DNA of 64,000 nt, taken from the NCBI GenBank assembly GCA_013398955.1, contig VWPU01014905.1, positions 326,406 to 390,405 of the forward strand, written 5' to 3'. The notes below the pieces were generated by a model that saw only the letters and a list, made by a program, of their open reading frames with translations, was not told where the DNA came from and ran no database searches. The translations under genes were made by a program, and so were the position numbers. This DNA is from Callaeas wilsoni. Lineage: Eukaryota > Chordata > Aves > Passeriformes > Callaeidae. Positions 1-9,735 of the stretch are shown here, one piece after another (the stretch's first letter is position 1; each line of letters starts with the position of its first letter).

Positions 1-2561
1 TCGTCAACTGTTTTGCATTTAACATTTTCCAGTATCTGATTATTATATTAAGGCAATTTTACCACTACCACAAATGTTCACTTTCTGCTCCAAACCCCAC
101 TCTTCAGCTGCTTAACAATATTGTCCTTAATTTGGAAGTAGAGTTTGGTTTGTTGTTTTTTTTTTTTTTTATTGCAGTCACTGGAACTATGTAGTATAAT
201 ATGTATCAGTATATTTAAATGAAAATGAAGTAATTGGACATTGCCATCTAATTAAAAGATGGTAGTTTTGTGAGTTTTGACTTATTTTTAAATCCAGCTG
301 CAATATTTCATTCTTACTGCTGCAGCAATATATGGTACATCAATGTAAGGTATTCCAAGTATGTTTTGTTTTCTCTCAGTTTATTCACTGGTAGTCCTTG
401 TGGTCTGCAGTGCTCTTTTATCACTTACAATAGAGCTACTAAGTGGTACCTTGACTAACTTATCACCTGAGTTTGTAGGCATTTAGTTTCTGTCTATCAA
501 CATGAACTGTTGACTTTGCAGTGCTTCACCATCCTTGGCTGAGCCTATGTATTGCTGTACTTTAGTTTTGTTTGTCCAGCACAGATCTTCTCATTCACCC
601 TCAGTCATCTGTGCACAATTTATTCATACTTGCCACTTGAACAGGGAAAAAGGCAGAGATTTAGTCCAGGTGCAAGTTTGCATTTTGGATGATTCACATT
701 CTCTCTGTTATCTGTTTGTGGGGTGGGCAAGCAGTCACTCCGCTGCTGGAGTTAGTTTTGTTGTTCTGCATTGAAGGGACTTTTAGCCTTTGGAGAATTT
801 GCTTCCTCTCTTTACCATTTCAGGTCTAACATCTCGAACAGTGGTTCCTGGCAATACAGAATTGCCTGGGTTAAGTTATCCCAGGCTTTGCTGTTTTAAA
901 ATCACCACAGTCTAAGTAGAATGACTCTGTTGCTGGATTGAAGCCTGGTACTGAGTAGCAAATTACTGAACTACTTGATAGTAATTCACTGTTCATAGAA
1001 GTGTCTTGACAGTAAAATCCTTTTCTGGCTTGAAAACATTTCCATTTTTCTTTGTTTTCTATGCAGACTAATATTTCTTGGTTTATTCTTTTAATCAAAG
1101 CTGGCCCTTAGTATTGTCATGCTGAAAGAGATGAGATTTAGAGGAGAAAAAAAAAGATTTGCTGAGTGCTCAAGGGAACATTTTCTTCTCTTTCTCACTA
1201 CTGTATATGGAAGAAAAAGTATCTTTCGTTGTTCAAGAATCTTCAGTTTTAGTGAAGATTGTTTTTGTTAAATTGCAAGCTATCTCAAGAAATTGAGTGT
1301 TTAAGTTAAGGCTGTGAGGTGCAAAGGAGCAAACTTGTGCAGAGATCAACAGCCATTCTGTATTCTAACTCTGCATCGAGTCTCAGAGCTGTTCCAAGTA
1401 CTTCCTCAGTTTCAAAAAGACGTTAAAAGCAATGATCTTTTGTATTACTTCAGTATCTTCTTTTGATAGATTTAAATAATCTTCTCTTTAAGCTCTTCAG
1501 AAGTAATTTCATGATTTGCCATCAAAAAGATAAGTGATAGAAGCAACAATTTCAGCTACATCTACCTCAGATGTAAATATTATTTCACTTCTGTTGTTTT
1601 CAGAACAATCACTTCTGGAGCTCAAATACTGTATTACTAGTATCTTCCTCAAAGGAGTTTTTAAAAGAAGGGAAAAATGTCTGAACAAGGTCGCTTCCAA
1701 TATTTCTGAGCTGCAATGGCCTTTTCTTATTTTCTGTCCTTATATATATATACACTTAAATGTAATCTCAAACACACACATGGTTACAGCTAAATGTAAT
1801 ATTGATTTCAGTGATTCTTCAAGTGAATTTAAGAGTCCAGAAAAGCTTCTTTTCAAAGTATATAAGTTATTTCTCATCATTTTCAGGAGTTTATGTAGTA
1901 CAAATTTTTACATAGTACAAATTTCTGCAAATTTAGAGTCTTCCACATGGTTGAGAAGCAGCATCAGCAGGAGTGATGGCTGGCTACCACTTTTTAGATT
2001 TAATGAAGTTGTTTTGAGTCTGTCTTGAGTCTTCACTTGATTCTTCACTTGATTCTGGAGTTCTACAAAACTGTTCATGATTGAACAGTTGTTTCTAAGC
2101 ATGCTTAGTCATCCTTGTAAAGCTTTTTGGAGGCCCCTCGCTGAATGTCCTCTCTGTGTGTGTATATGTGTGTATATATCCATGCAGATAAATGCGACCC
2201 AAATAATCCCGTTGAGCAGTCTTTCTGCAGAGCTGGACTGGGCACCTTGGCATACTGTGTGTGTTGTACATTACATCGTGTTTTTGTGATGCAACAGAAT
2301 GTTGTTTTTAACAAGACCATGAACTGGAGTCTTGCAAGAGCTGTTCTCAAGTCTAAATTTTGCTTTAACAAGTTCTCGGTTTGGTGGTCTTTTTTAACGC
2401 TCAGCACTTGTATAGACCTAAGACAACTTTCAGTAGTTTGAAGAACAAACAAGAAAGAGCTCATAAAAAAAGGAAAGGAACTAGATGGCTGCATATAACC
2501 CCACATTCAAATAATGTGGATACAAGTAACATAAATTTGTGTCTTATTGTCTTTAATGTAG
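1..2561 (+). other. UTRN: UTRN intron (3' part), upstream of the antepenultimate-but-one exon
   Basis: AT-rich sequence ending in the acceptor TTTAATGTAG at 2552-2561. By comparison with dystrophin, the preceding exon (dystrophin exon 75 equivalent, encoding the end of the coiled-coil region) should lie further upstream. I looked for it here and found no splice-bounded coding stretch resembling it. Small simple-sequence items are a poly-T run at 152-170, a 12-bp direct tandem CTTCACTTGATT at 2031-2054, and a short TG/TA dinucleotide tract at about 2155-2180. The open frames in this stretch (for example 1534-2028 and 2105-2506) have AT-driven composition and no splice or start support. Confidence 0.75.
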
Positions 2562-2670
2562 CCCGAGTCAGACTCCCGGGTCAATGGTGCCTCCCCCTGT
2601 GCTTCACCCCAGCACTCTGCCCTCAGCTTCCCACTGGAGCAGGACACAAGCTCACAGTTCCATCAGACAG
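2562..2670 (+). CDS. UTRN: Utrophin, fourth-from-last exon (C-terminal tail)
   Basis: This 109-nt exon sits between acceptor ...TAATGTAG and donor G|GTGAGT at 2671. It reads in phase 0 as 36 codons plus one base, beginning [20 protein letters not shown] and ending SSQFHQT. That strongly resembles the utrophin C-terminal tail I know from mammals (PESDSRING...SPQHSALS...QFHQ). Third positions are mostly G or C, unlike the AT-rich flanks, which supports coding. It is the counterpart of dystrophin exon 76. Utrophin is the large actin-binding, spectrin-repeat paralogue of dystrophin. It links cortical actin to the dystroglycan complex at neuromuscular junctions and in many non-muscle cells. This serine-rich stretch lies after the WW/EF-hand/ZZ module and the syntrophin- and dystrobrevin-binding coiled coils, all encoded upstream of the window. 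Confidence 0.93.
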
Positions 2671-4122
2671 GTGAGTGTTCTGATCAGATAATGTGCTCAT
2701 GAGGCCATAGGTGACTACTGGATAGGTTTGTTGGCACCTTCTGGAAAGATTTGTAAATCAAAAGGAGTGGATCTTTGTGATGCTTCTGCTCAGTGCAGCT
2801 GAAGGTGTTGCTTCCTCACACTTACGAAGAGCTGTGGTATCCTAAAAATCCATATGACTCTGAATTACAGACTTTTCTCGATAGACTCCTTGGTTCCATC
2901 TGTTCTGACCAAGTGAATTTACTGGGCAAATCCATCCTCGCTGAAAGGGGAACCAGACTTCATTGGACTGAAGTGGCCAAGAGCTGTTTGTCCTACAATA
3001 CACACATGGACCCAAGTAATCTGTCAGATACAGGACCAAATGTCCAAATCATGTAATCTACACTTTAAAAATTTAAAAATTCTTGTGTAACCTCTGCTTA
3101 CCCTGGTATTTTGATGTTCCCACTCCCAAAAGATTCACATCTTTAGGAATAATTCAATGTTTATGGGTACAGGCTCTGCACATGAAGGGATTTTTCTCTT
3201 GAAAGATTATTTTGAGTTCTCCGGTATCAGAACTCCTTAATTTCACTGGGAGTTAGCAGAAATAACTACAGACCATTGCATGGTCAAAAGTAGGGGGAAA
3301 GGGAAAATATTCTTCTCAAATTAGGTGCAAGTTCCTCCTGTTTTTGTTTCTAAGCCTTGTGTTATAGATTAAATATTATTTTGTTTCTGTGGAAAACAGG
3401 AAAAATATTCTCTTGCATACTAAACATTTTTCATTCCGTATTGAAATATGTTTTTATCTGGAAAAACGTGGAATTTCTTGAAGTCTGATTTCATGCAGTG
3501 GTAGATTTATGAAAGATGCTGTCTAATAAGACTGCCAACAGCAAAGCCAGTTATGTTCCCTAACCATTCTCTTGGCAAATTTCAAGCATCGTTTTTCAAA
3601 GAAATGGCAAAGAGGATTTTAGCACTACTGAAATGGCTGGTACATATTGAGTAAAGACCATCTAAAAGATAAATGTTGCGATTTTTTCAGAAGAAGAATG
3701 GTGTATTCACTCTGAAAGTTACATGAAAAATCATCTGCAATTGGAGCAGAATTTTAATTGAGTAGCTATGGAGTTTAATTCCCTCGTCTTGTCTATATTT
3801 TATTTATTTTAACTGTAAATTTTTATATACTATTCCTTGCTGGCAACTTCTTCTGGTTAAATCCTGGATGCAATGGTTAAGCTTTAATAAAAGAGAAATG
3901 AGTTTGACTGCAAATCAATAATGTAACTTTCACTTCCTTTCCCAAGGCTGGCAATTATCAATGATAGTTCGTGCACATTACAAAGGCTTCAGGTAGTGTT
4001 TTCCGTTGAAATATAAAGGAGTATTTAACTGGAAGGTTGGATAAGAATGCCTTTTAGATTGCTGTTGTCCTTTTTTTCCTCCTCTTGTTACAAAATTCAT
4101 ATTTTTGTTGTCATATCTGCAG
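2671..4122 (+). other. UTRN: UTRN intron, 1452 bp
   Basis: This intron begins with the strong donor GTGAGT and ends with a pyrimidine-rich acceptor (TTGTTGTCATATCTGCAG). The open frame at 2793-3056 (87 codons) lies wholly inside it. It has no splice-site support and no resemblance to utrophin. I see no recognisable transposable element. Confidence 0.85.
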
Positions 4123-4209
4123 ATGACTTGTTAGTTCCACCTCATGATACCAACACAGATCTAACAGATGTTATGGAGCAAATCAACAACACATTTCCAG
4201 CTTGCTGCT
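4123..4209 (+). CDS. UTRN: Utrophin, third-from-last exon ([10 protein letters not shown]...[13 protein letters not shown])
   Basis: An 87-nt exon follows acceptor TATCTGCAG and ends at donor T|GTAAGT (4210). It enters in phase 1: the final G of the previous exon plus AT gives Asp. It leaves in phase 1 with a single T. It encodes [20 protein letters not shown] and then NNTFPACC. This is the signature of utrophin (DLLxPPHDTSTDLTEVMEQI in mammals) and is clearly related to the dystrophin exon 77 peptide (DLLSPPQDTSTGLEEVMEQL). Length is close to the 93-nt dystrophin exon 77. The reading frame joins both neighbouring exons without a break, so this is an intact gene and not a pseudogene fragment. 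Confidence 0.95.
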
Positions 4210-6885
4210 GTAAGTTTAACAAAATATGTCTCTGAGAATCATATTGAATTTGAGGTGGTCTTTTGAAGAAAAAAACTCCTTCTTGTGATATTGACTAGGA
4301 AAATAAATATCTGTGAGGAGATTTCTTGTGTAGATGTGCAAGCTATATAATTCTGTTCCTTAAAACTCCCCAACAGACACTATTTGTGAAGGTAAATAAA
4401 TGTTCTTGTTTGAAGTAGGAGCGATTCACTATAAGAAAAACCTATAGCTCAGTGTGGAATTTTCAGCAGTGCCCACATAAGGGGAAGGACATCTAGAATC
4501 TCACTAGCTGCTGATAAAAACCTTTTGTAGAACTTAAGTGAACGTAGATTCAGAATTTCTGAATGCAGTTTTTGTAATAAAGCTTGGGAAAAAAAAGTCC
4601 TTAGGCAATTAGTTCTTAGACTAATTACTGAACTAGTTATTAAATAGACCAGCAGAAATCTGTGAATGCAGCACGTAACACCTTTCCCTGCTTATATGCA
4701 TTGGAAGTTGATATTTTATTCAGTGTCTATTAAAGAGAGATCAAAAGGAAAACCAGCTCATTCCTATGCATGTCTTGTATCAGCTGACATACATTTCCAC
4801 TGATCCTCCTCCTTCCAGTGTCACTGCACTTGCAAAAGTGAGGAGCTCTCTCGTGTGTTTTGGTGGGTTTTGTAAAATACATTTATACATATACATGTGT
4901 CTCTCTCTATTATATATTTCAGCTCTTTCGCCTTAGAAAAACAGTAGTGAAAACTTTGATATATTCTCAAGACTGTTGAAAGTTTCAAATGAAATGTAAT
5001 AATAATGATCAGTTTTAAAAGGCAGAAATAAGAGTGGCTGTTTATGCCCAGTCCTTTTGGAAGCATCAAGACTGAACTCAATGCTATTTCATAAACTCTG
5101 TGAACCCTATTAAAATACCCCTTTTATCTCTTGAAAATACATTGTTTGGCTGTGATGAACTGCATCACAGAAGATGCACTTTGCATGTTTTGAAAAAGCA
5201 AATTAGGTTCTAGCAAAAAGGTCTTGCTTTCAGCTGTCCTTTTTGATTTTTGATGAGTTCAACAGTTCAGAGCCCATAGTTCTGCAAATTAAGGATTTGA
5301 TTCTAAGGAGCATCTCATTTGAAGCGAACAGCTCTTGGAGCTCCTCAGCACACCTCGAGGATGTGTGTGTATATAAATCAGTATAAAATGCGACTCAAGC
5401 ATTTGTTCTTGGTTTTGCAAATTACTGTCTTGCTATGTGACTATACAGCTACACAGTCGTTTGGCCCAAATGAATTTAAAGCAAATTGCTCTGTGTCAGG
5501 CCAAGCTTGGTAATGAGGGCTGTTCTCCAGGACTAGGAAACAGAAAAAAATTCTCTGATTTTATGAACAAACACCTTAAATGAGGCAGGAGAATACTGTA
5601 AGTGAAAACCATGGCCCCTTCATATTATGAAGTGTATCTGAGCATTTAAGATTAAAAGAAGGCACAGTTCTAAATTTCGTGTGATTTTTCCCCGTTGTCA
5701 GGCTAAACCACATTGCCCCAGTTAGTAGGTACTGCTTATGTTTGCTCTCATTCACTCATTCTTTAACATCATCTACTTGGGAGTAAATTTTTTTGACTGT
5801 GTCAGATTCACATCTTAAATGTTTTAGAAGCCTGGAATGAGGATTATTAGTCCGGCCTTCCCAACAAAGTGCCTTAGACTCTGAGTTTTGCTAAGGAAGA
5901 CCATGACAGACCATCTAAGTCCCATCATCTTCTCCTGTGGCCATTTGAGAGGGATTTGTCTTCCTGGCCGGACAATTGTCTAATCTGTTCTGTAGGACTT
6001 CAAATCATGTAGATTCTGAGGACTCTCTAGGCATCACTATATTCCTAACATTAAAGAATAACATCCTTAGCCTCTTCAAATTTTATCAAAACAGCCTTCA
6101 CATGCAACATCTCATGTTGGATTATTTAAAAAAAAAAAAAAAAAGTAAAAAGCTTTCTTCACAACCTCATCTTTACTTGTCTCCTCTGCCATGGCCTCAG
6201 CCTCCATTAAGGAGTTACAAGAGTTACTAGCATCTGAGCCTTACACAGAAAATTTTTATCCCTTTTTGTCTGTTTAACAGAGACAGTTGTCTTACTTGCT
6301 TTATTTGTTTTCTTGGGTTTCAGGTTATAATTCATCTTGAAATCAGTCTATTTATGCCAAAAATCCTTTATGAAGCAGTTATTCATATAGGAAGGCCCGC
6401 AATGGTGGATTTTTTTTTGTTTAATGGTTTGTGGTTTGGTTTTTTGGGTTTTTTTTGTCCTTCAGATCCACTGATCATGAATATACTGCCCCTTTTTCCT
6501 TCCTTATTTATGTCATTGATCCTCAGAAGCAGGCAGGTGTACAACACTGTGCAGAAGTCTTGTCTGTGCCTCTGAGTGATGTCCAGAACAAAGCATTTTA
6601 AACAGATGATACTGTAATTCATCACTCACTGGTTTCTATGGCTACAAATGGTGAAAACAAAACAATTCATATTAACTGCATCATTATAATGTTATAAATT
6701 TGTTAAAAGTAAGTTTGTGAGAAATTAGACCATTACAACGCATTTCTAGTTAAATGTTCAATCTTTTAAAGATGTCTTACTGTTCTTCTGTAGTATGGAT
6801 TTTCCTGATAATAGCTTTGTTTTTAAACTGTCAAGATGCAGAATCACGTAAATTTCTAACCTTTTTTTTTTTTTTCTGTTTCCAG
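4210..6885 (+). other. UTRN: UTRN intron, 2676 bp
   Basis: The intron runs from donor GTAAGT to a very strong acceptor: a candidate branch site TCTAAC at 6855-6860, then an almost pure T tract, then TTTCCAG. A homopolymer A run lies at 6126-6143. No transposable element or additional utrophin-like exon was recognised. Short open frames at 4821-5081 (minus), 5319-5513, 5976-6230 and 6354-6625 are unsupported. Confidence 0.85.
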
Positions 6886-6908
6886 CAAGTTTCACTGGCA
6901 TACCACAG
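6886..6908 (+). CDS. UTRN: Utrophin penultimate microexon, 23 nt
   Basis: The microexon is bounded by ...TTTCTGTTTCCAG and CAG|GTATGA. It enters in phase 1: the T carried from the previous exon plus CA gives Ser. It then reads SFTGIPQ and exits in phase 0 exactly at a codon boundary. It corresponds to the small dystrophin exon 78 (32 nt in mammals), which is alternatively spliced. Together with the neighbours it completes ...FPACCSSFTGIPQ|AM. Mammalian utrophin ends ...SCCPNVPSRPQAM, the same number of residues after SCC. Because 23 is not a multiple of three, skipping this exon changes the reading frame of the terminal exon (see 7576). The strong upstream T tract suggests efficient inclusion by default. 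Confidence 0.9.
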
Positions 6909-7575
6909 GTATGAGACATGTTTACATACTTGCATAGGCATTGGAAGCAAAGTAAAGCAAGTGGAAAAGTTCCATTAAAGCAAAGGGGCTGGGGTAGTTT
7001 TTGTCTACGTTTTTCTCTAGAGGTCTATTTGGAAGGTAGACTGATAAAACGGAAAGGCCAGATTCCAGAATATCGCAGGTAATAGAAGATTTCTACTGGT
7101 TCAGGCGCTGCCAAAGGTGTTATGGTTCTGCAGTTCTGCATTGCTGACCAGGTGGGACCAGCTTGCATCTATTTGGGCCAGTTAGTTTCGAGCCAGCATC
7201 AACTTGCAAGATCAGAGCTGGTTCTTGCAAAGATATCCTTGTGCCCTGGTGCCCACAGCTCCACTTTCAGGAGCTATGGGCACCAGGGCACAAGGATCAG
7301 GAGCCACACAGCACCTTAGGCATTAGATTAAGCTGTCTGCGCTGAATAGGCAACCTCTTAAACAAGGACTTTGAACACTGCAATATTGTAAACTTAGATA
7401 TCTTTTAACTATATGCCTCAGTTATTTGCTGAGTCTCAGGCCAATACATGTAAATTTTTAAAATACAGGGGTTTTGTAAGGTGACATCACAGTCCTGAGC
7501 TGACTGAGGCCAGAGCAGTCAGAAGTTTGTGTGTGTGTTCACTCATGCTACTGGTGTTGTTTCCCATCACAACAG
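6909..7575 (+). other. UTRN: Last UTRN intron, 667 bp, carrying a long hairpin
   Basis: It runs from donor GTATGA to acceptor ATCACAACAG. The final acceptor has an interrupted pyrimidine tract (GGTGTTGTTTCCCATCACAACAG), so it looks weaker than the microexon acceptor. A near-perfect inverted repeat occupies 7235-7297 and is listed separately. The overlapping open frames at 7122-7319 and 7163-7345 run through that hairpin and are not supported as genes. Confidence 0.85.
7235..7297. repeat. Near-perfect 28-bp inverted repeat (hairpin), 7-nt loop
   Basis: The left arm is 7235-7262, starting ATCCTTGTGCCCTGGTGCCC. The right arm is 7270-7297, ending GGGCACCAGGGCACAAGGAT. The loop is 7263-7269. The arms pair at 27 of 28 positions, with a single C/A mismatch in the loop-proximal part. 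Pairing does not extend outside the arms. Length (63 nt) and pairing are of pre-miRNA scale, but an internal fold-back duplication would look the same. It lies in the last UTRN intron, 326 nt downstream of the microexon and 278 nt upstream of the terminal exon. Confidence 0.9.
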
Positions 7576-7584
7576 GCCATGTGA
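7576..7584 (+). CDS. UTRN: Utrophin terminal exon, last codons Ala-Met-stop
   Basis: After acceptor CACAACAG the exon opens GCC ATG TGA. In the phase delivered by the microexon this gives the utrophin C-terminus ...PQAM followed by UGA. The ...RPQAM ending is characteristic of mammalian utrophin. The four exons in the window therefore encode 75 residues (36 + 1 split + 28 + 1 split + 7 + 2). The same exon is also open in another frame to the TAG at 7773-7775. That frame is the one entered if the microexon is skipped, giving a 66-residue alternative tail that starts Cys-His-Val-Lys-Arg. I see the open frame directly. Its use is inferred from the dystrophin precedent. Confidence 0.92.
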   Translation, partial: AM

Positions 7585-7960
7585 AGCGTTCACTGGGATG
7601 TCAGCCAGTGCTTCCTGGCGTGCAGTACAGCCCTGTTCTACGACCTGCTGGCCGCGCCTTCCGCCTCATCAGAAACCTGCACGGGACCCCAGGACATGCT
7701 GTGTGCTCCCACCGCGTGTTCTACTTGAAACAGTACAACACTGAATACCCAAAGACAAGGATGTTGTTTTTATAGTATCTTTTTTTTTTTTTTCCTTCTT
7801 CCCTTTCTATGCAACTGTAAATTAACGAGCAGTGGAATATTTGTCACTGATTTGTATAAATATACAGCCAGGGGAAAAGGGGCGAGGGCTTTATATACGT
7901 TCTTTTTGATAATCGTAAAGAGAACTGCATAAGGAGTTTGGAGCAAAACGTTACATTTAT

Positions 7961-7967
7961 ACATTCC
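7961..7967 (+). promoter_or_regulatory. Candidate miR-1/miR-206 target site (7mer-m8)
   Basis: ACATTCC is complementary to the miR-1/206 seed. It lies about 375 nt into the UTRN 3' UTR in an AU-rich context. miR-206 is among the microRNAs reported to repress utrophin through its 3' UTR in mammals. A 7-mer can occur by chance, so function here is inferred. Confidence 0.4.
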
Positions 7968-8656
7968 TTTCAGCTCTTTGCTTTTGCATTGTAAAGTACT
8001 CTTAGTTATATTCTCACACATGTAATATTCTGTACTGATTATTTATATGCTAACCATCTGACCACACAGATTTCAGAATATCCTTGCGTTATTTTCAGCA
8101 TTGGCATATGAAGTTCCCATAATCTGCATTATTGTTACTGGTTAACAACAACTGTCATTGGGTGCAAGATAGAGTATTCTAATTCAATTAAACAAGGTAA
8201 ACTCTCATTTCAAGTCATAATTAGCATCCTCATGTACCTAAGTGGTATTTTTAACTTTATTTTCGTTATTTCCAGCTGACACTCCATTTGGAGGATTATT
8301 TTTTTAAGCATTACTTTACTTCGAATCAGGAGATAGCTAAAAAGAGGACTTAGATGATAGCTTAAGTTGGTTTTAGTAAGAACTAAGTTAGTGTAATCTT
8401 TCCCAACTTTGTTCAGAGACAAAGCTTTGCTGTTCCCTGCTGGGCCAAACTTACTCCAAGTTTTGGAATTTACAGTCTATGAAGTAAAGCTCATTTCTTA
8501 GAGAGCCTCTTCTTTTATCTTCCTCTTGGAAATGAAGAGACAATTAGAAAGCCCTTTCCAATACTATTAGCAACAGAACTTTCTCCAGAACTGCAGTGCA
8601 CTTAGATAACTATCATTTGGCATTGTAATCTTGCAGATCATCCTTATCTTTGAAAT

Positions 8657-8666
8657 TATTTATTTA
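8657..8666 (+). promoter_or_regulatory. AU-rich element, overlapping ATTTA pentamers
   Basis: TTATTTATTTA contains two overlapping ATTTA pentamers and fits the UUAUUUAUU nonamer of AU-rich instability elements. It lies mid-way in the UTRN 3' UTR. In AT-rich sequence such a match can be fortuitous. Confidence 0.35.
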
Positions 8667-9128
8667 TGTATTTTTGATAAGGATAATTATGGGAAAGTTA
8701 CATCACTGATCAGCTGATCTCTAGTTTAAAGATTATCTTAAGAGATTTTAATGCCTTCACAGAGTTTACAATGCTGCATGGACACTTGCTTTAATTCTAG
8801 GACATACCTTTAATTGGTAAAACTGCATGCAATATCTTTCATGTATAGTAAAGAGAAAAAAAGCTGTGTTGTTCTTAATTATTACTGAAGGAAAAAACCC
8901 CTTATCTCAAAATGGTATTGAAAGAGGTGTAAAATTCTCTACTGCTACTAAAAAAATGCTCGGGGACATTAAAAGAGCAGGTCAGGAATTTCTAGTGGTT
9001 TTGCCAAGTTTTGCCAACCAGACTGTCCTGCACCCACATTATTTACTCCTGAACTGCCACTGCTCAAGGAGTGATTCAGGCACAGTGTTGACCACCTTCT
9101 ACTGTTGGCACCCGTGCCAGTTCTTTCT

Positions 9129-9264
9129 GAACCCTTTGGCAAATTATTTAACCACTCTGCCTCTGTTTTCCCATCTGTAAAATGGGGATGATAGTGCTTA
9201 CCTCTCAAAGGTGATGTAGGACTTAGTTAGCGTCGGAAAAGCTCTGTAGAAATGCTAATTATTA
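9129..9264 (+). repeat. Ancient MIR-like (CORE-SINE/L2-tail) SINE remnant in UTRN 3' UTR
   Basis: The stretch contains the hallmark central motif CCCATCTGTAAAATGGGGAT within the usual context: AACCCTTTGGCAAATTATTTAACC...CTCTG before it, and ATGATAGTGCTTACCTCTCA after it. It then runs into GGAAAAGCTCTGTAGAAATGCTAATTATTA, which resembles the MIR/L2 tail (AAAGCGCTTTGTAAATGCTA...). It is in sense orientation relative to UTRN. MIR-like elements are very old in amniotes, and few recognisable copies survive in birds. Confidence 0.75.
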
Positions 9265-9413
9265 ATCTTGAGCAAGTGGAGCAAAGTTGTCAAGGTGAAA
9301 AGAGAAGATGCTGGCTCCTTGTGATAAATGCTTCATCTATTAAAATGTTATGTAGTTATTCTGAGAAGAAGAAACCCCACATTTTACAGAAGAGGAAAGC
9401 CATGACCACCTTT

Positions 9414-9421
9414 CTACCTCA
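9414..9421 (+). promoter_or_regulatory. Candidate let-7 target site (8-mer)
   Basis: CTACCTCA is a perfect 8-mer match to the let-7 seed, about 300 nt before the poly(A) signals. A let-7c site in the utrophin 3' UTR is an established repressive element in mammals. Whether this is the orthologous site needs an alignment. Position near the 3' end of the UTR favours function. Confidence 0.5.
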
Positions 9422-9710
9422 GACCTATCTTCATAAGTAGTATTGGAAATAGCTTTATATTCTGTCCTCTGCAAAGTACTTGGCTTTTATCAAGCTACAT
9501 AATTCTCTAGGCAAAGAATCCTTAAAAATACTCCCAACATAAGTATAAAAAGAACTCAGTAGTGAATTTGGTGGGTTTTATTTTTGTTCTGAATATGAGG
9601 TTATGTATAAAGTTGTTTTTCTGCCTGTGTTTGTATGCATCCTTTGTCCTCTGCTGCCAAGTAAATGCTGCTTCAAACACTACATTGTAACATTCTTCCT
9701 CTGAGACAAT

Positions 9711-9720
9711 AATAAATAAA
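9711..9720 (+). terminator. Tandem polyadenylation signals for UTRN
   Basis: AATAAATAAA contains two overlapping AATAAA hexamers. A U/GU-rich stretch (TTTTGTGGGCTTCT) follows about 50 nt downstream, as expected for a cleavage/polyadenylation site. The cleavage point is probably at 9730-9740. Confidence 0.65.
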
Positions 9721-9735
9721 AGGAATATATTGCAG

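Larger units (their letters stand above)
7585..9735 (+). other. UTRN: UTRN 3' untranslated region
   Basis: Sequence runs from the UGA to the first good poly(A) signal pair at 9711-9720, about 2.15 kb, close to the roughly 2 kb I expect for mammalian UTRN. The first ~150 nt (7585-7733) are GC-rich and free of stops over most of their length in all three forward frames. The remainder is AT-rich. Recognisable elements inside it are a miR-1/206 seed match (7961-7967), an AU-rich nonamer (8657-8665), a MIR-like SINE (9129-9264) and a let-7 8-mer match (9414-9421). The other open frames within (8827-9180, 9252-9440, 8969-9208 minus) are unsupported. The exact cleavage site is inferred. Confidence 0.8.

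Noticed and set aside
2793..3056. 87-codon frame as an extra utrophin exon
   Set aside because: No acceptor or donor fits, there is no similarity to utrophin, and the flanking exons join in phase without it.
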